NCBI GenBank assembly: GCA_905250115.1
Contig: CAJNOI010000031.1
Location: 529,278-593,277, forward strand
Direction of reading: 5' to 3'
DNA length: 64,000 nucleotides
DNA from: Adineta steineri
Lineage: Eukaryota; Rotifera; Eurotatoria; Adinetida; Adinetidae
The notes under the pieces were generated by a model. The model was not told where the DNA came from. It saw only the letters and a list, made by a program, of their open reading frames with translations, and searched no databases. Positions within the stretch are counted from its first letter, which is position 1. Each line of letters begins with the position of its first letter. The position numbers and the translations under genes are program-made. Positions 33,980 to 46,181 of this stretch are shown one piece after another.

Positions 33980-36900
33980 TTAAGATAATAGAAATGCATA
34001 TTGACCATCCCGTATTGCTGTTGTTAATTTTGTTTTCATAATTTCTTTTGATGAATAATCAGGTAACTTGAGATAGTTAACACAGGTCATTACACTTGGT
34101 AGAAATGAATCCGAAGTTGTATTATCATTATTATTCTCAGCAGTTTTTCGAACAACTGTTAATGGAGGATGTAGCATACGAAAACCTATTTAAAAAAAAA
34201 TAATCAAATATATTTTCTAACTATTACTAGAAACAAATCGAAATGTAGCCTATGTTAATCCCATGTCTAGTTAACAGCAAATAATATGCTTAGTACTATT
34301 AAAGAGTGGGTTGGGTGAGCGGCGCCCACCCAACATTACGATTCGCATACTCGAAAGAAGCAAATTTCTAAGATTATTTACCTCCAACGGGCAATCGAGG
34401 ACTACCAGTAACAAATTGTAAAAATGCTCTTTGTTCATCAATATCAAAATTAATCATTATATCAAAAAGCCATTTTACAGCTCGACTGTTCAAATTATAT
34501 CCATGATCACAACGTGTCGATTCAAGTAAAACTTTAAGATCCCATAATTCTGTTGAACCACTACCACAAAATACTTGATGAAGCTAAAGTAGAAGATTGA
34601 ATTAGAAAAAAAATGATTATATTTATCGATTAAACATACTTCATCTGGATAAAAGCATTTCAAATGATGTATAGGAAATATCGAATTAAATCCATCTCGA
34701 AATGATTCGAATTGTCGTCGAACACCTTCAACTAATGTCCAATATACAACTAACTAAAAACGAAAATTTATTAGATTTCTTTCTTAATTGTTTAACTTAC
34801 ATTAACATATTGATCAAGATTTTGAATTGTAACTAAACAATCTCTTCCACCTTTTTTCAATTCAATATTAGGATAGCCAGGTAATGTAAATACAAGTGCT
34901 AAATCATCGATTTTACAACCATCTAGGAATAATTTGTCATCATTTTCATCAAAAATATTTGAACTTGGTGAACTGTCTAAAAGTGTATCATCTTTAGATT
35001 TCAAACGTTTCTTATTATTTAATTTATTTGTTGTTATTTGTTGATTTAAAATTTGATTTTGTGATATTAATTTATCACGAATATGAACAACTGCTTGTAA
35101 TTTCTTAAATTGTTCATAAATATTTATATCAATATGAATAAGATCTTCAAGATTTAAACTATCTTCTTCACCTAACATCCATTTATAAAATACAATACTA
35201 AATGGCATATCGATCTAGAAATATATTTCATTAAATTTCGATATTTCAAATAAATAAAAATTCTATTTTTACCATTCTCGAATCTAACAATGCTTTAGCC
35301 ATAAATTTTCCAAGAAATTTAAATTTTTGTCGAACTTTTGTTATAATATTTGCTTTAGCATTACGACCAAGTGGTGCTGGATAAAGACCATGACGAGTAT
35401 CAACATATTCAGGCATAGGTGTATCTTTATCTAAATCAAAATTTTTAAGTTTTAAATCCAATAGACAAGTAATATTGATACAATCATCTATCGAAAGAAA
35501 AGGTATCTTCAGGGGCGTAACCCTAGTTTTTCTATTTCAATGGTCAGAAAAAGTGAACTTTCTGGAAGCAGGGGGGCGGGGGCGCAAACCCCTTTTTTCC
35601 TATTAGTTTTTGGAAGCGGAGGGGGGGGGGGGTATGCGCCCCACGCGCCCCCTACTTACGCTACTGGGCTAATCAACTTCTATAATCACTAAGGAAGAAA
35701 ATATCAAACCTTTGTTTGAATCGAAAATTTTGTCAGTTCTCCATAATTCACAACCATTTTTTTGTAATTCTTTCGATAATAATGCATAGGCTTCTAATGT
35801 TGGTCCAAGACCAAAACCAACCTATAATAAGAAACAAAAAATAAAACTAAATAAGTTTAGTTATGAAAATTTTACTTCATCTTCATATTGAACTTCTAAG
35901 AAATGTTTTGAATTCCAATTATCAAGTATTTTTTCCATTTCCGCAAGAATATTTCCTCGTGATAATTGTACTTTTTTTCTTTCAATTCTTGGTATAACAG
36001 ATTGTCTATCTGTTTGATCATTATTATGTTGTTGTGTTAACATATCGGAACTATCTAAAAGTCTTTGCATAGCACGTTCACGATCAAATGCACATGGATA
36101 GAAAATCATTTGTCGTGTTTCAAATGGAAATAAAAATGAACATGTATAACCCATTTCTGTTATCCATGACGGTATATGTCCCATCATAATAACAACGGGA
36201 TCTTGTAATTGTCTATTGACTTTTGATGTTAATTTTGATGATAAATATTCACTTTTTGATATTAATGTTAATGATGTATTATGATGATTTAACATTGTAT
36301 TTGTATGAAAATAAAGATCATACCAATAAAGATTTAAACTATTTAATATATGAAGTAATGATATAGCATTTAAAGATAGATCATTTATTGTTAATATCGA
36401 TGATATTGATTCATTTAAAGCAGATGTTAATAGAGATTTTGTTTTTGAACATTGTCCATTTATCCATAATTCATCAATGGTTGGAGAAGCTGATGAACGT
36501 TTAGGAGTTTTTATTGTTTTCTTTGAAGATTTCGATGATGTACTTTGTGTATTATCAGTAGCATGTCGAAAACGATTCGATAATGTTGTACTACTAGCTG
36601 CACCTATTTCTGTACTAATAGCAGGTACAGTTGATGACGAGTTTGTTAATTGACGATAATGAATTGTATGTACACGTGTCCAAATTGTAGATGATGAAAG
36701 TACGGATTCATCAACATCGGTTTCAGATTCACCATCACTTAAATGAAATAATAAAATTTATTCAAAACAAAAAAACAAAATAACATTTTACATACGTTGT
36801 TTTTTGTGTTGAAGTACTATACGTTCGAATAGCTTGATATAGCGTCATATTATGTGGAATAAGATGATCATTAATTAAAAATTCAAGTCGCATTGATGAT

Positions 36901-39900
36901 GAATGAGCAAGAACATTAATAACATCTTCAGCATCGGATTCATTTGATACTTCACTTTCATCATCATCATCAAGTGTATCCGATTGATCATTCGATTCAC
37001 TACTAGCAACACCACGTAAAAGTAAATATTTTTCAAGTGCTGATACAAGTGCAAATGGATCAATTTTCACCGGTCCACTATTCCATTGTTTCAATGTTTT
37101 GCATTGTGGATGTCGAACAAGATTGCACTTTAATTGATGAGTTGATATTAAACGGAGAGCTGAATTATGAGTTGGTCGACCAGCAATATCATTTACTCGA
37201 ATAGGAAACTGTTCAAGTTGATTAATACATCCATGTAATTTACTAATTAAAGAATTTAATATATTCTGATTAATTTTTCCATTATTATTATTATTTATTT
37301 GTGTATGATATAAATCAATAATAAATTGTTTTAAATCTTTTTCATCTTGATTTTCATCAGGTATACTCATAAATATATTTAAAAATAATATTAATCGTTC
37401 TAATCGATCATTTGGTAATGATATATCATCAGTTAAATATTGAAATAATTTCGTTATTAAACCACTATGTACCATTTCAAAAGGTGTTACATCACCTTTA
37501 GCAATAATATTTGCTATATCACGTAATGCTTTACCATTTTCAATTGAATCTTTTCCAACATGTAAGATATCAACAGCTGAAGCTAAACGATTTATTATTT
37601 GTAGAGCAATATTTGAATTTGATGAATTATTTGAGAAATATGTTGTACGAAACGTTTTTGCTTGATTTTGTATCCATTCTTTTAATTTCAGTTTTTCTTG
37701 TGATGATAATGTTATTGAACTTTGTTGTTGATGATGAAAAATTGATCGAGATAAACTACTTGATATCATTAATGAAGCAGCTGCTGGTGCACTTGATGCA
37801 TATGGATAGGATGGTTGTTGTACATATGCTGTTGGAACATAGATTGGTGTACTTGGACGTGGTCGGCTACCAGTTGGTAAAGTATAATAAGTAGATGTAT
37901 CAGTAACACTTGTTGGTCGAAAGAAACCTGAACCAATACCAGCACCACCACCACCACCACGTGTAGGACGAATACGTACTGAAGTTGATTCTGGAGGAGT
38001 TGATGATGCCATTTCTTCTAACATTGAACGTGTTGATGATTTAATACGTGAAGATGATGTTGTTGTTGAAGTACGACCACCTCCACGTTGTGAACGTGTT
38101 TCAACTTTAGTTGGATTTGATTCGCTTTGATAACGACGTGATGATGTTGTACCACGATATGGAAATGATTGAGTTTTAGGATGAAGTTGTGTTGCAGCAC
38201 CACGATGTGTTGGTGGAGGATCATTACTATATGTATGCATTTGTTGTTCATCGAAAGATTCACTAAGTGCAGGAATAGTTGATGTTGAAGAATTTTCTTG
38301 AATATGAGGAAGATCAAGTTGACTTTGAGTTGTTGTTGGATTTTGAACAGGTTGTGAACTTGATAAATTTGATGATGATGCTATACCAAGACCAATAAGA
38401 ATTTCAATTTGATGAACAACACCTTCACGATAGAAATAAACAGAAAATATATCCGGTAATTTTCTCATAAGTATTTGTGAAATTTGTAATGCACTAATAA
38501 CAATTTTATAATCAGATGATGCAAGCATTGAAGCAATATGTGACGATATAGATTGTTGTTTTAAAATTGTTTCAAGTAACTCCGATGATGAATAATATAT
38601 CATACGAAGTAATGATTGTAAACAACGATGTTTTACAGCTGGACCAGCTGATGTATTATAAACTTCATAAAGTGTCGTAAATAATGATTGAATAAATGCA
38701 TTATATAATTCACTATTATCTTTTAAAACTTCTGTACGAGGATCGATTGGATTAGTTGTTGTTGTTGTTGTTGTTGCTGTTGTTGAAGGAGAATTTTCTG
38801 CTGATTCTTCTATTGAGAGTGATGGTGATGGTGATGATGGTTGAATAGGATCAGGTGAATTTGGATTAGCAATTCGTCTTATAAAACGAGCTTGATTAGT
38901 TTCTTCATTGATTTGTTGTAATTGTTGTAAATCAAGAAGATAATGTCGACCAGATATAACTAATTGAACTTCTTCTTCATGTTGTTGCCAAGCTTGTTCA
39001 ATTGCTTGAGAATCTTGAAATGAATATGGACATAATTGTCCTAAATAAAAGAATTTTTTTCTAAAGGTTCAAAAAATCAATTAAAAACAAACCTTGATCA
39101 TCTTGCCAATGCCATAAAATATAACTATTTGAATTAACATCATATCCTTTACCACCTTGAAATAATTGATCAATTTGAAATAATGGTTCATCCGATGGTA
39201 ATCTTGGCATCATTTCACCAATTAAAGAAACAATTTCATACAATTCTTGTGGTGTATGTAAAATTAGTTCAATATTATTTGTTTGTTGTATTGATGTCAT
39301 ACTTGTTAGCGTTTCATTTGTTGGTAATGTAGCTGATTTATATGTTATAGATTTTTTTGTTGTTGATGTTTTACCTTCAGCTGAACCAGTTAAAAGACAC
39401 ATTAATGTTTCGGCTATATTCATTTTAAGTAATGTCATAGCAAGTGTTGGACAATAAGCAGCAAATATATGTAACATATGAATAATACTAACAAATGTTG
39501 TACTATTTAATAATGATGGTTGAACAATAATCATTGTTTGCATTGTTTTAAGTAATTCTTGTGATGCTATTTCACATAATATTGTTGAATCATTATGAAA
39601 ATTTTCAACTAAACGTGTAAATATTGAACAAATATGTTCAATAGTTTTTTTATCATCCGAACGTAAACGATTTGATAAATTTTCTAAATGTTCACGAATA
39701 TATTTAAAATCATTACGTGTTAATATATGTATACAACAATTTGCAACTATAGCAAGTGCTTTATGTTGAGATGTCATCGAAAAAAAATCAATATATTCAA
39801 GACAAGCACTAATACCATCCTATTTAGGGAAAAAAATTATAAGAATTATTTTAATATTTTCTTGTATATACTTACAGCAATAAGAATTTGTTTTGCATTT

Positions 39901-42180
39901 CTTTTTGATATCATTTCTAAAGCTGTTAAAGATTGTTCTGCTGTATCAATTGATGTTATACTTCGTAACTAGAATAAATAAAGAATAACAGATATGTTAA
40001 ATTTTGTTTTGTAAGAAATTTTACTTTGCTTAAAAATATAGGAGTAGCTTCGACAACTTGAATTGCTGAACGAGGTAATGCTTCCATAAGATAAGTTAAA
40101 GCTCGACATGCTGTTAATGCTATTTCAGCATTGGCTTCATTTTCATCTGCTAAACAATCACGTAATGGTGGATAAAGTGCACGAAACTGAAATCCAGGTA
40201 ATGTATCTTCATTACTCATAACAAGAAGCTAAAATTAGAAAGAAAAAAACATATTTTCTATTGTTTTATTATTGATGAAATACATACGGAACATAATTCA
40301 TTAAGTGTTGTTAATTTAACATCAGGATCAGGTGACTAAAATAAAAATATTTATATAAGAATTAATATATTGATTTGTTATTTACTTGTATTCCTTGAAT
40401 ATATTGTTGTAAACGTCCATTTATTGAGCTTCCACCTCCAACTCTACTCATTAAATGTTGTACACGACCTGTTAATGTATGAAAAAGTGCTGCACTAGCT
40501 GAACTGCCACTTGTGGCAGCACGAACAAAATTTGGATCAGATAGTATATCACGTGCTGTAGGACTATTATCGGGATCAGTATCACTTTCAGTTGACATTT
40601 GTAATGGTTGTTTTGTATTACGATGAGCACTAGCAACAAGTGGTGAAGTATATGATGTGGTTGGAACAAAACCAGAGTAAGATTGAGCTGATGATGGCGG
40701 AGGAGACGAAGAATTGTGTTGATAATATGCAGGAGAATTAAATAAATGTAACGGATTATTGGAGGAGGTTACACCGGTATTATTTGTATCGCACGACCGG
40801 CTTTCAGTACCGGCAGTGTTGGTGACGGGCACCGATGAACGACTTAAAAAAAAATAACAAAAAAAATAATAATATTATCAATGCCTTGTCCTATTTACTG
40901 AAGAGGTTATTACGATAATCATATGGCAAGAAAATATTTTATGTATATACATATACAATAAATAAAAGAAAAGAAAATGTCGACGTCCTTAATCGAAAGA
41001 GAACGAGAGAAAAAAAAATGTTTGATGTTATTGCTTTGTACAAGGTCATTCACTTGCAAAATAATCATGAAATTTTAACTGGACTTTTATTTGTTATTCA
41101 TGGTTAACATCAAACTAACTTTAGTTACTGATAAATAGCATAAATAGCAGTCACCAATAGACCTTTATGTCGATTATTGTGTCATGTTTTTTTCTTCTTT
41201 TTCTTCTCTTTCTTCTATACGAAACCAGAATGCGATGAATAAGGGTTTTTTTTCTCTTTTCTTCTGTGTACTAGTGCAAATAAGCGCGTGCAAACGGACG
41301 TCTTTAGTCGCACATCTGTACACCGTAGCAACAATGCATTAGTTTGCGTCATAATTTGAAGTATACAAAAGAAGAAAAAAAGAAACAGATCTTTTTACCT
41401 AGAAGAAGATTGACCCGTTGTCAAATAATCAATATATGATTTTGTTGTATAACGACGTGATCGTCGATTACTATTAGTTGAAGGTTCGCTTGCAACTGTA
41501 TTAAGTTCTCGTCCGCCTGTTTTTAATATTTAAACAAAGATAAATTATTAGAATTTAATAATATTATTACCGGCTCTTCGTTTAACACAAAAATTCCCCG
41601 TGTCTGTATCTTCACTTTGTTGTTCAGAATCACTTTTTTTTCTTCGATTATGATGAAATAAAATCGGTGCAGAATTTCTTTTTGATTTTCTTCGAATAGA
41701 TAAATGTTCGTCTTCGTCAGATGATGATTCTCGTTGACGTTTTGTTGTTTTTAAATTTGTTAATTGTTCACTTCGTTTACGATGTCTTATAACATTCGAT
41801 ATATGATGAGATAATGATGATGTTGTTCGTTCTCTATTATCTTCTTGTTCTTCGTTTAAATCCGATTCCGAATCTATTCGACGTTTATTATTGCTAATGG
41901 AAAGTGCTTCAAGTGCTTTCGATTTTGCTTGACGAGTTGTAGTTGATGATGAAGATGATGATTGTTGTTCTTCGTCTTCTAAAATACAAGATCCAAATCT
42001 TTTTTTTCTATTATATTAAAATACCTTTAATAGTTGATTTATTTGTCGTTGATTTACGGTCAGCACTAATTTCAAAAAAAACGAATTTTATTTTTAATAG
42101 AACAAATTAATTTCAACATACGTTAATAATCTTAATGATCGTCTAGTTGAGGAGCTCGAATTGTTTTGCATGTGGGCCAT
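33980..42180 (-). CDS. TRIP12: HECT-type E3 ubiquitin ligase TRIP12
   Basis: Seventeen minus-strand exons keep phase and give 2174 residues (human about 1992). Exons: 42122-42180, 42025-42065, 41571-41978, 41399-41516, 40386-40842, 40288-40335, 40025-40228, 39876-39968, 39093-39819, 36796-39040, 35876-36737, 35710-35821, 35273-35487, 34801-35214, 34640-34753, 34382-34583, 33980-34185. TRIP12 is a nuclear ligase for N-degron/UFD substrates and DNA-damage control. In order: a Ser/Arg-rich disordered N terminus ([11 protein letters not shown]); armadillo repeats (about 350-700, with [15 protein letters not shown]); a WWE domain (about 710-780, WHWQDDQG and [11 protein letters not shown]); a low-complexity middle; the NQHLKC-type block [12 protein letters not shown] with [11 protein letters not shown]; then the C-terminal HECT. 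Catalytic Cys is 2141 in [16 protein letters not shown]; the end QYAFLLS fits the family. Introns 12 and 16 are enlarged by inserted repeats. Confidence 0.96.
34310..34334. repeat. 25-base near-palindrome in TRIP12 intron 16
   Basis: GTTGGGTG (34310-34317) and CACCCAAC (34327-34334) are perfect inverted arms around a GC-rich centre that is itself nearly symmetric. It lies in a 196-base intron, long for this genome, and is much more GC-rich than its surroundings. Confidence 0.6.
35510..35666. mobile_element. G-rich short element (MITE-like) in TRIP12 intron 12
   Basis: The left end CAGGGGCGTAACCCTAG and the reverse complement of the right end CAGTAGCGTAAGTAGGGG share CAG..GCGTAA, a terminal-inverted-repeat look common in hAT-like non-autonomous elements. 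Inside are two related units starting TGGAAGC, G runs (35571-35582 and twelve G at 35621-35632) and C-rich partners. The host intron (35488-35709) is 222 bases. No clear target-site duplication. Confidence 0.5.
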
Positions 42181-44584
42181 TCGAGACGATGTTGGACATT
42201 CGAAAGAATAAACTATTATTAGATTTATTTCGCGACATTGAACATACTAGAGATCGATCGAGATAGGAAAAGAAACTGAAGTCGAATGATAACGATATAT
42301 ATAAGAAGTTTTTTAAGAAAACAGATTTTTTATATTAAGTAAATTGTATGAAGAAAGGAAAAAAAATGTCGAAACAATATGTGTTTATTATGTATTCTAA
42401 AAAAGAGAAAAAATAATAATAAATTTTATTACTCAAGAAAAAAAAAGCAAGAATGAACAATATGATCGATGGATGATGAGAGACAAGACTCAACTGAAAT
42501 ATCCTATTGGATGATGGTTGTTTGTGCATTGATTTAAGTTGAATATGCATTTAAATCAGCTGATTCCTATGCTCGTAAATATTTACGTGAATACGGATAT
42601 TACGATTTTATATTTCGTTATTAATAAATCTTGTCATCTGATATTGTTTTTAGAAAATATATTTTATTAAAATGAGTCATACATTTACTCAAAATATTTC
42701 CTATACTATCGATCAATTCTATCCGAAAAAAATATTTACTTCCTATAGAAATTACATACTTGTATAGTCTCTAATAATTATTATAAAATAAAATATGCAA
42801 TTATTGATGCATAAAGTTGTTTTGAAAATAAACGTGAATAGAATGGGTTTTATATTCTTACATACAATTGTGCAATACGATTGTTTTGAGGTAGTAGAGA
42901 AATTACCAAATAGATATAATAATATTTATTCGGGAATAAATGGGAGGTTAAAAATAACTTTTATCAACGAATCGTATAGTTATATCTATATTAAATAGGT
43001 GAAAATTAATCATAAATATGAAAGCGACAGGAGATTTTTAGAGCTGATTAAAAATATTTATTTATTAATGATGAAAAAATTATTTTATATAGTATTCTTT
43101 AGATTCAAAAGAATTATAAATAGGCATAGTTTCAAACATCCGGCAATCTTATTTTCTAGTTTAAAATATTTGTTCGCAGTTTTTCAAAAAAAAATATTGT
43201 ATTACATGGTGTTGTTTTAAAACTTCAAGGATACATAAACAGATATTTGTAGGGTAACTCATCCTATTTCATTATAGAATTTCTCTTAATTCATTTTAAA
43301 AATAAAGCAAAGAAAAATACTTCTTTTGTCATTTCCTATAGAAAATATTTCACAAGCACAGATCTTAAAAGATTAAATGTACATATAAGCTTTGTCGTAG
43401 AATCTATATATATGTTAAAACGTATTGAAGAACTTTTCCAGTATAGTTATTTGGGGCACAAATTTTTTCTTTCAAAGATATATTATGACAAAAATGATAT
43501 ACATAGATTATTTATTTTATCTAGAAACAAAAAGAATATGACGACTTCTGTTCCTATCATTTCATTTGGAAATTAATACTTCTCGCTCTATCGATATGTA
43601 ATATGTCTTCTACGTATAACTATATGTGGATAGAATGGAAAAGAAATAGTTTATACTGAAGACGAAAGATACTATAGTGATGAATCAAACATACGTATCT
43701 TCAACATGTTGTTTCTCGATTATATTTAGCTATGATTGATTTACTGAAGTTATTTGACAAAAAAGAAAGAAAGTTTTTTTATTTTTATAAGAAAAACGAA
43801 TAAGATTATATACAGAAACTTTCATATTTCAATTCAGTTGTGATAAATCGTTTGTCAAATGAACAAGTATTGCGAGATTAATGGAATTAATTCATTTTTT
43901 CACATGACATCTATCGTCCGCTTATTTTATAGCTTAGACAAATTACGAAAAAATATTCTTTCATAGATAATACATGTTGATAAATAAAAAACATTTCAAA
44001 TATTTAAACAGCTATACAATGACCTCAGTCATTATGCAACCGATCAAAATTCAGGTATAATAATCTGCCTAAGTTACATATTACATGAATTCTATTTTTA
44101 TACAAGAGAAGAAATTAACATTACATGCGTATTGGCATCTACTGTTTAATATTCTCCTTCTCGTAGAGAAGAGTCCAGTAAACAAATTGTCTGATTGCTT
44201 GCTTGCTTGTGTGTCCGCAGGATCAAAAAAACATCGAAGATCGATTTTTCGATGCAGGGACTTCGAATCTGACGTTAGTTTTTCAAAACTCTGTAAAAAA
44301 ATTTTTTTTTTCGATAAATGACCATTTTTTTTATAGAAAATTTGACGAAATGGTTTTTGAGGTCGGGGACTTCGAATCTGATGTTAGTGTTTGCAAGTTA
44401 TATAAGTAAAGGGTCCCGTAGCATTGTAGAACACCATTTCTATGAGAAAGAGCTAAGCGAATCCTTAGATGAGCGTTACTTGTTTATTAATTAAATATAT
44501 ATAACACTTGAATTATTCGAAAAAAAAGACCCATCCCAAAAGAAGACAAAAAAGAAAATAATTATATTAAAAATCAGTCTTTTA
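42181..44584. other. TRIP12 upstream region and spacer
   Basis: 2.4 kb of AT-rich DNA between the TRIP12 start and the homospermidine synthase stop. It holds the TRIP12 promoter and the 332-base repeat element at 44151-44482. Open frames at 42795-43220 are AT-rich and featureless. Confidence 0.5.
44151..44482. mobile_element. Short interspersed element, copy 1
   Basis: Begins with ATTCTCCTTCTCGTAGAGAAG and the following AGTCCAG, and ends with GAGAAAGAGCTAAGCGAATC and the following GCGTTACTTG. The same start, internal GTGTGTCCGCAGG motif and end are found in copy 2 at 61153-61329. Ends carry subterminal inverted repeats built on CTCTTTCTCGTAGA. This copy also has an internal duplication: GGGACTTCGAATCTGA plus flanking sequence occurs at about 44257 and 44367. 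Confidence 0.65.
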
Positions 44585-46181
44585 TTAATCTTCAACTTGA
44601 AATGATGTAAATTGCCAATTCTCTTTAATTTTATCGTTTTCCGGTGGCCAATTAGCTGCTTTTGAAACCCAAGTTCCTAAATAAGGCATACACATATCAA
44701 GAATTTCATCAACATCAATATCATCTGGTAAACATATTCCTTCATTTGGATGTTTCATACAATATTGAAGAGCAGCAACAACACTAATAGCAACTTGCAA
44801 TGTTGTTGCACTTTGTCCAGATATTATTTCTCTCGTTTGATGAATATCAAGTACACTACCTGTCCACCATGCATTTATATAAGGACTACCAAGTAAAAGA
44901 ACACCAACTTCATCAGCACCTTCAATAATATCATCATTTAATATGCGTAATGTTGGCTGTAATTGATAATTATGCATACGAAATTCAACTAAAGAACTTA
45001 ATGCAGGATCACATGGTAAATATGCATAATGAACAGTTGGTCGATATAAAACTCCATTATTATTTTCATCATCAGTATAAACTGATAAATATTTTGAAAG
45101 TCCATATGCTTCACCATGTCTTATAACCATGCCAATGATTTCACCACTTGGTACCCATGAACGAACCTAAAATAAAGAATATTGATTGAATTAGAATAAT
45201 TAAACAAAGATTTACCCATGTATTCATTCCTTTTGTAGAGAGACAGACTTGATTGCGTGGACCATTACTATCATTATGAAAAAATGTTCCATTTGGAATA
45301 TCTCTTTCATGTGTTCCCCAACCCATTTCAGCTGGTGCTGCACCTTCTTCAATAAAACCTTCAATTGACCATGTATTAACAAATTCATTAACTTTTTTTG
45401 GATCATTTGTTAATTGTGTATCACGTTCAGATATATGAATTGTTTTTATATTCAATAAATATGCTAATTGTGGATAATCTTTTCTTTGTAATGCATTTTC
45501 TAATTGAATTTTATTATTATTTGAAATAATTGTTTCATTTTGATTGAGTACATATTCAGCCATATCAATGAGACCACGTTTAACAAAATGTGAAACAAGT
45601 CCTGGGTTACAACCATGATCAAGTATTGCTGTTGGACCTTTTTTATTCCATTTAATATCATTTTGCATTTCAATTAATTGCATTTGTCGATGATATAATG
45701 TTAATAAACGTGGATCATTCTTATATTTTTCACCAAATGGTTCCCATAATTCAACTGATGTATTAACAAAACAAACTTTATGATCATGACACCATTTTAA
45801 TAAACATCTTGTTTCAATATTATAAGCAAGATCAAGAAGTATATCATCTTCTGATAAATATTCATTTAAAATTCTTTCATAATTACTTTCTGTAATTAAC
45901 AGTTGTTGATATTTTATTTGATTGTATTTAATAAGATAAGGTTCAAGTTTAGTTGATAAATCAATTGCATCAATAATAGTTATTGAATGAATCTTATTCT
46001 TTAATAGAAAATAGTCGATTAAGAGTGGTAATGTGCACTGTGATACACCACCATAACCAATAACCAATAAACGACGGGAAGAAGAGTCCACTTTTGATAG
46101 AAACAGTTGAAATATACTGTTTTTACAAGAAAAACGAAAAAAAATATATATATTGAAATCGAAATGATATGAATCTATCAA
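44585..46181 (-). CDS. Homospermidine synthase, bacterial type
   Basis: Minus-strand exons 45216-46181 and 44585-45166, split by a 49-base intron at phase 0, give up to 515 residues. Bacterial-type homospermidine synthase is an NAD-dependent enzyme of the saccharopine-dehydrogenase-like fold that makes homospermidine from putrescine (or putrescine plus spermidine). Evidence: Rossmann motif LLVIGYGGVSQCTLPLL; HGCNPGLVSHFVKRGL; IEEGAAPAEMGWGTHERD; RSWVPSGEIIGMVIRHGEA; and a C-terminal SATTLQVAISVVAALQYC helix region, all in family order. The family length is about 470-480, so the true start probably lies near the Rossmann strand. Residues before about 46110 are intron-like (T-rich, acceptor-like ACAG), and an unseen first exon is possible. 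Eukaryotic homospermidine synthases of plants derive from deoxyhypusine synthase and are unrelated, so this copy was probably acquired by horizontal transfer. Confidence 0.88.

Noticed and set aside
44257-44400. tRNA-like TTCGAATC motifs
   Set aside because: Only a B-box-like fragment within a duplicated repeat unit; no A box or cloverleaf.
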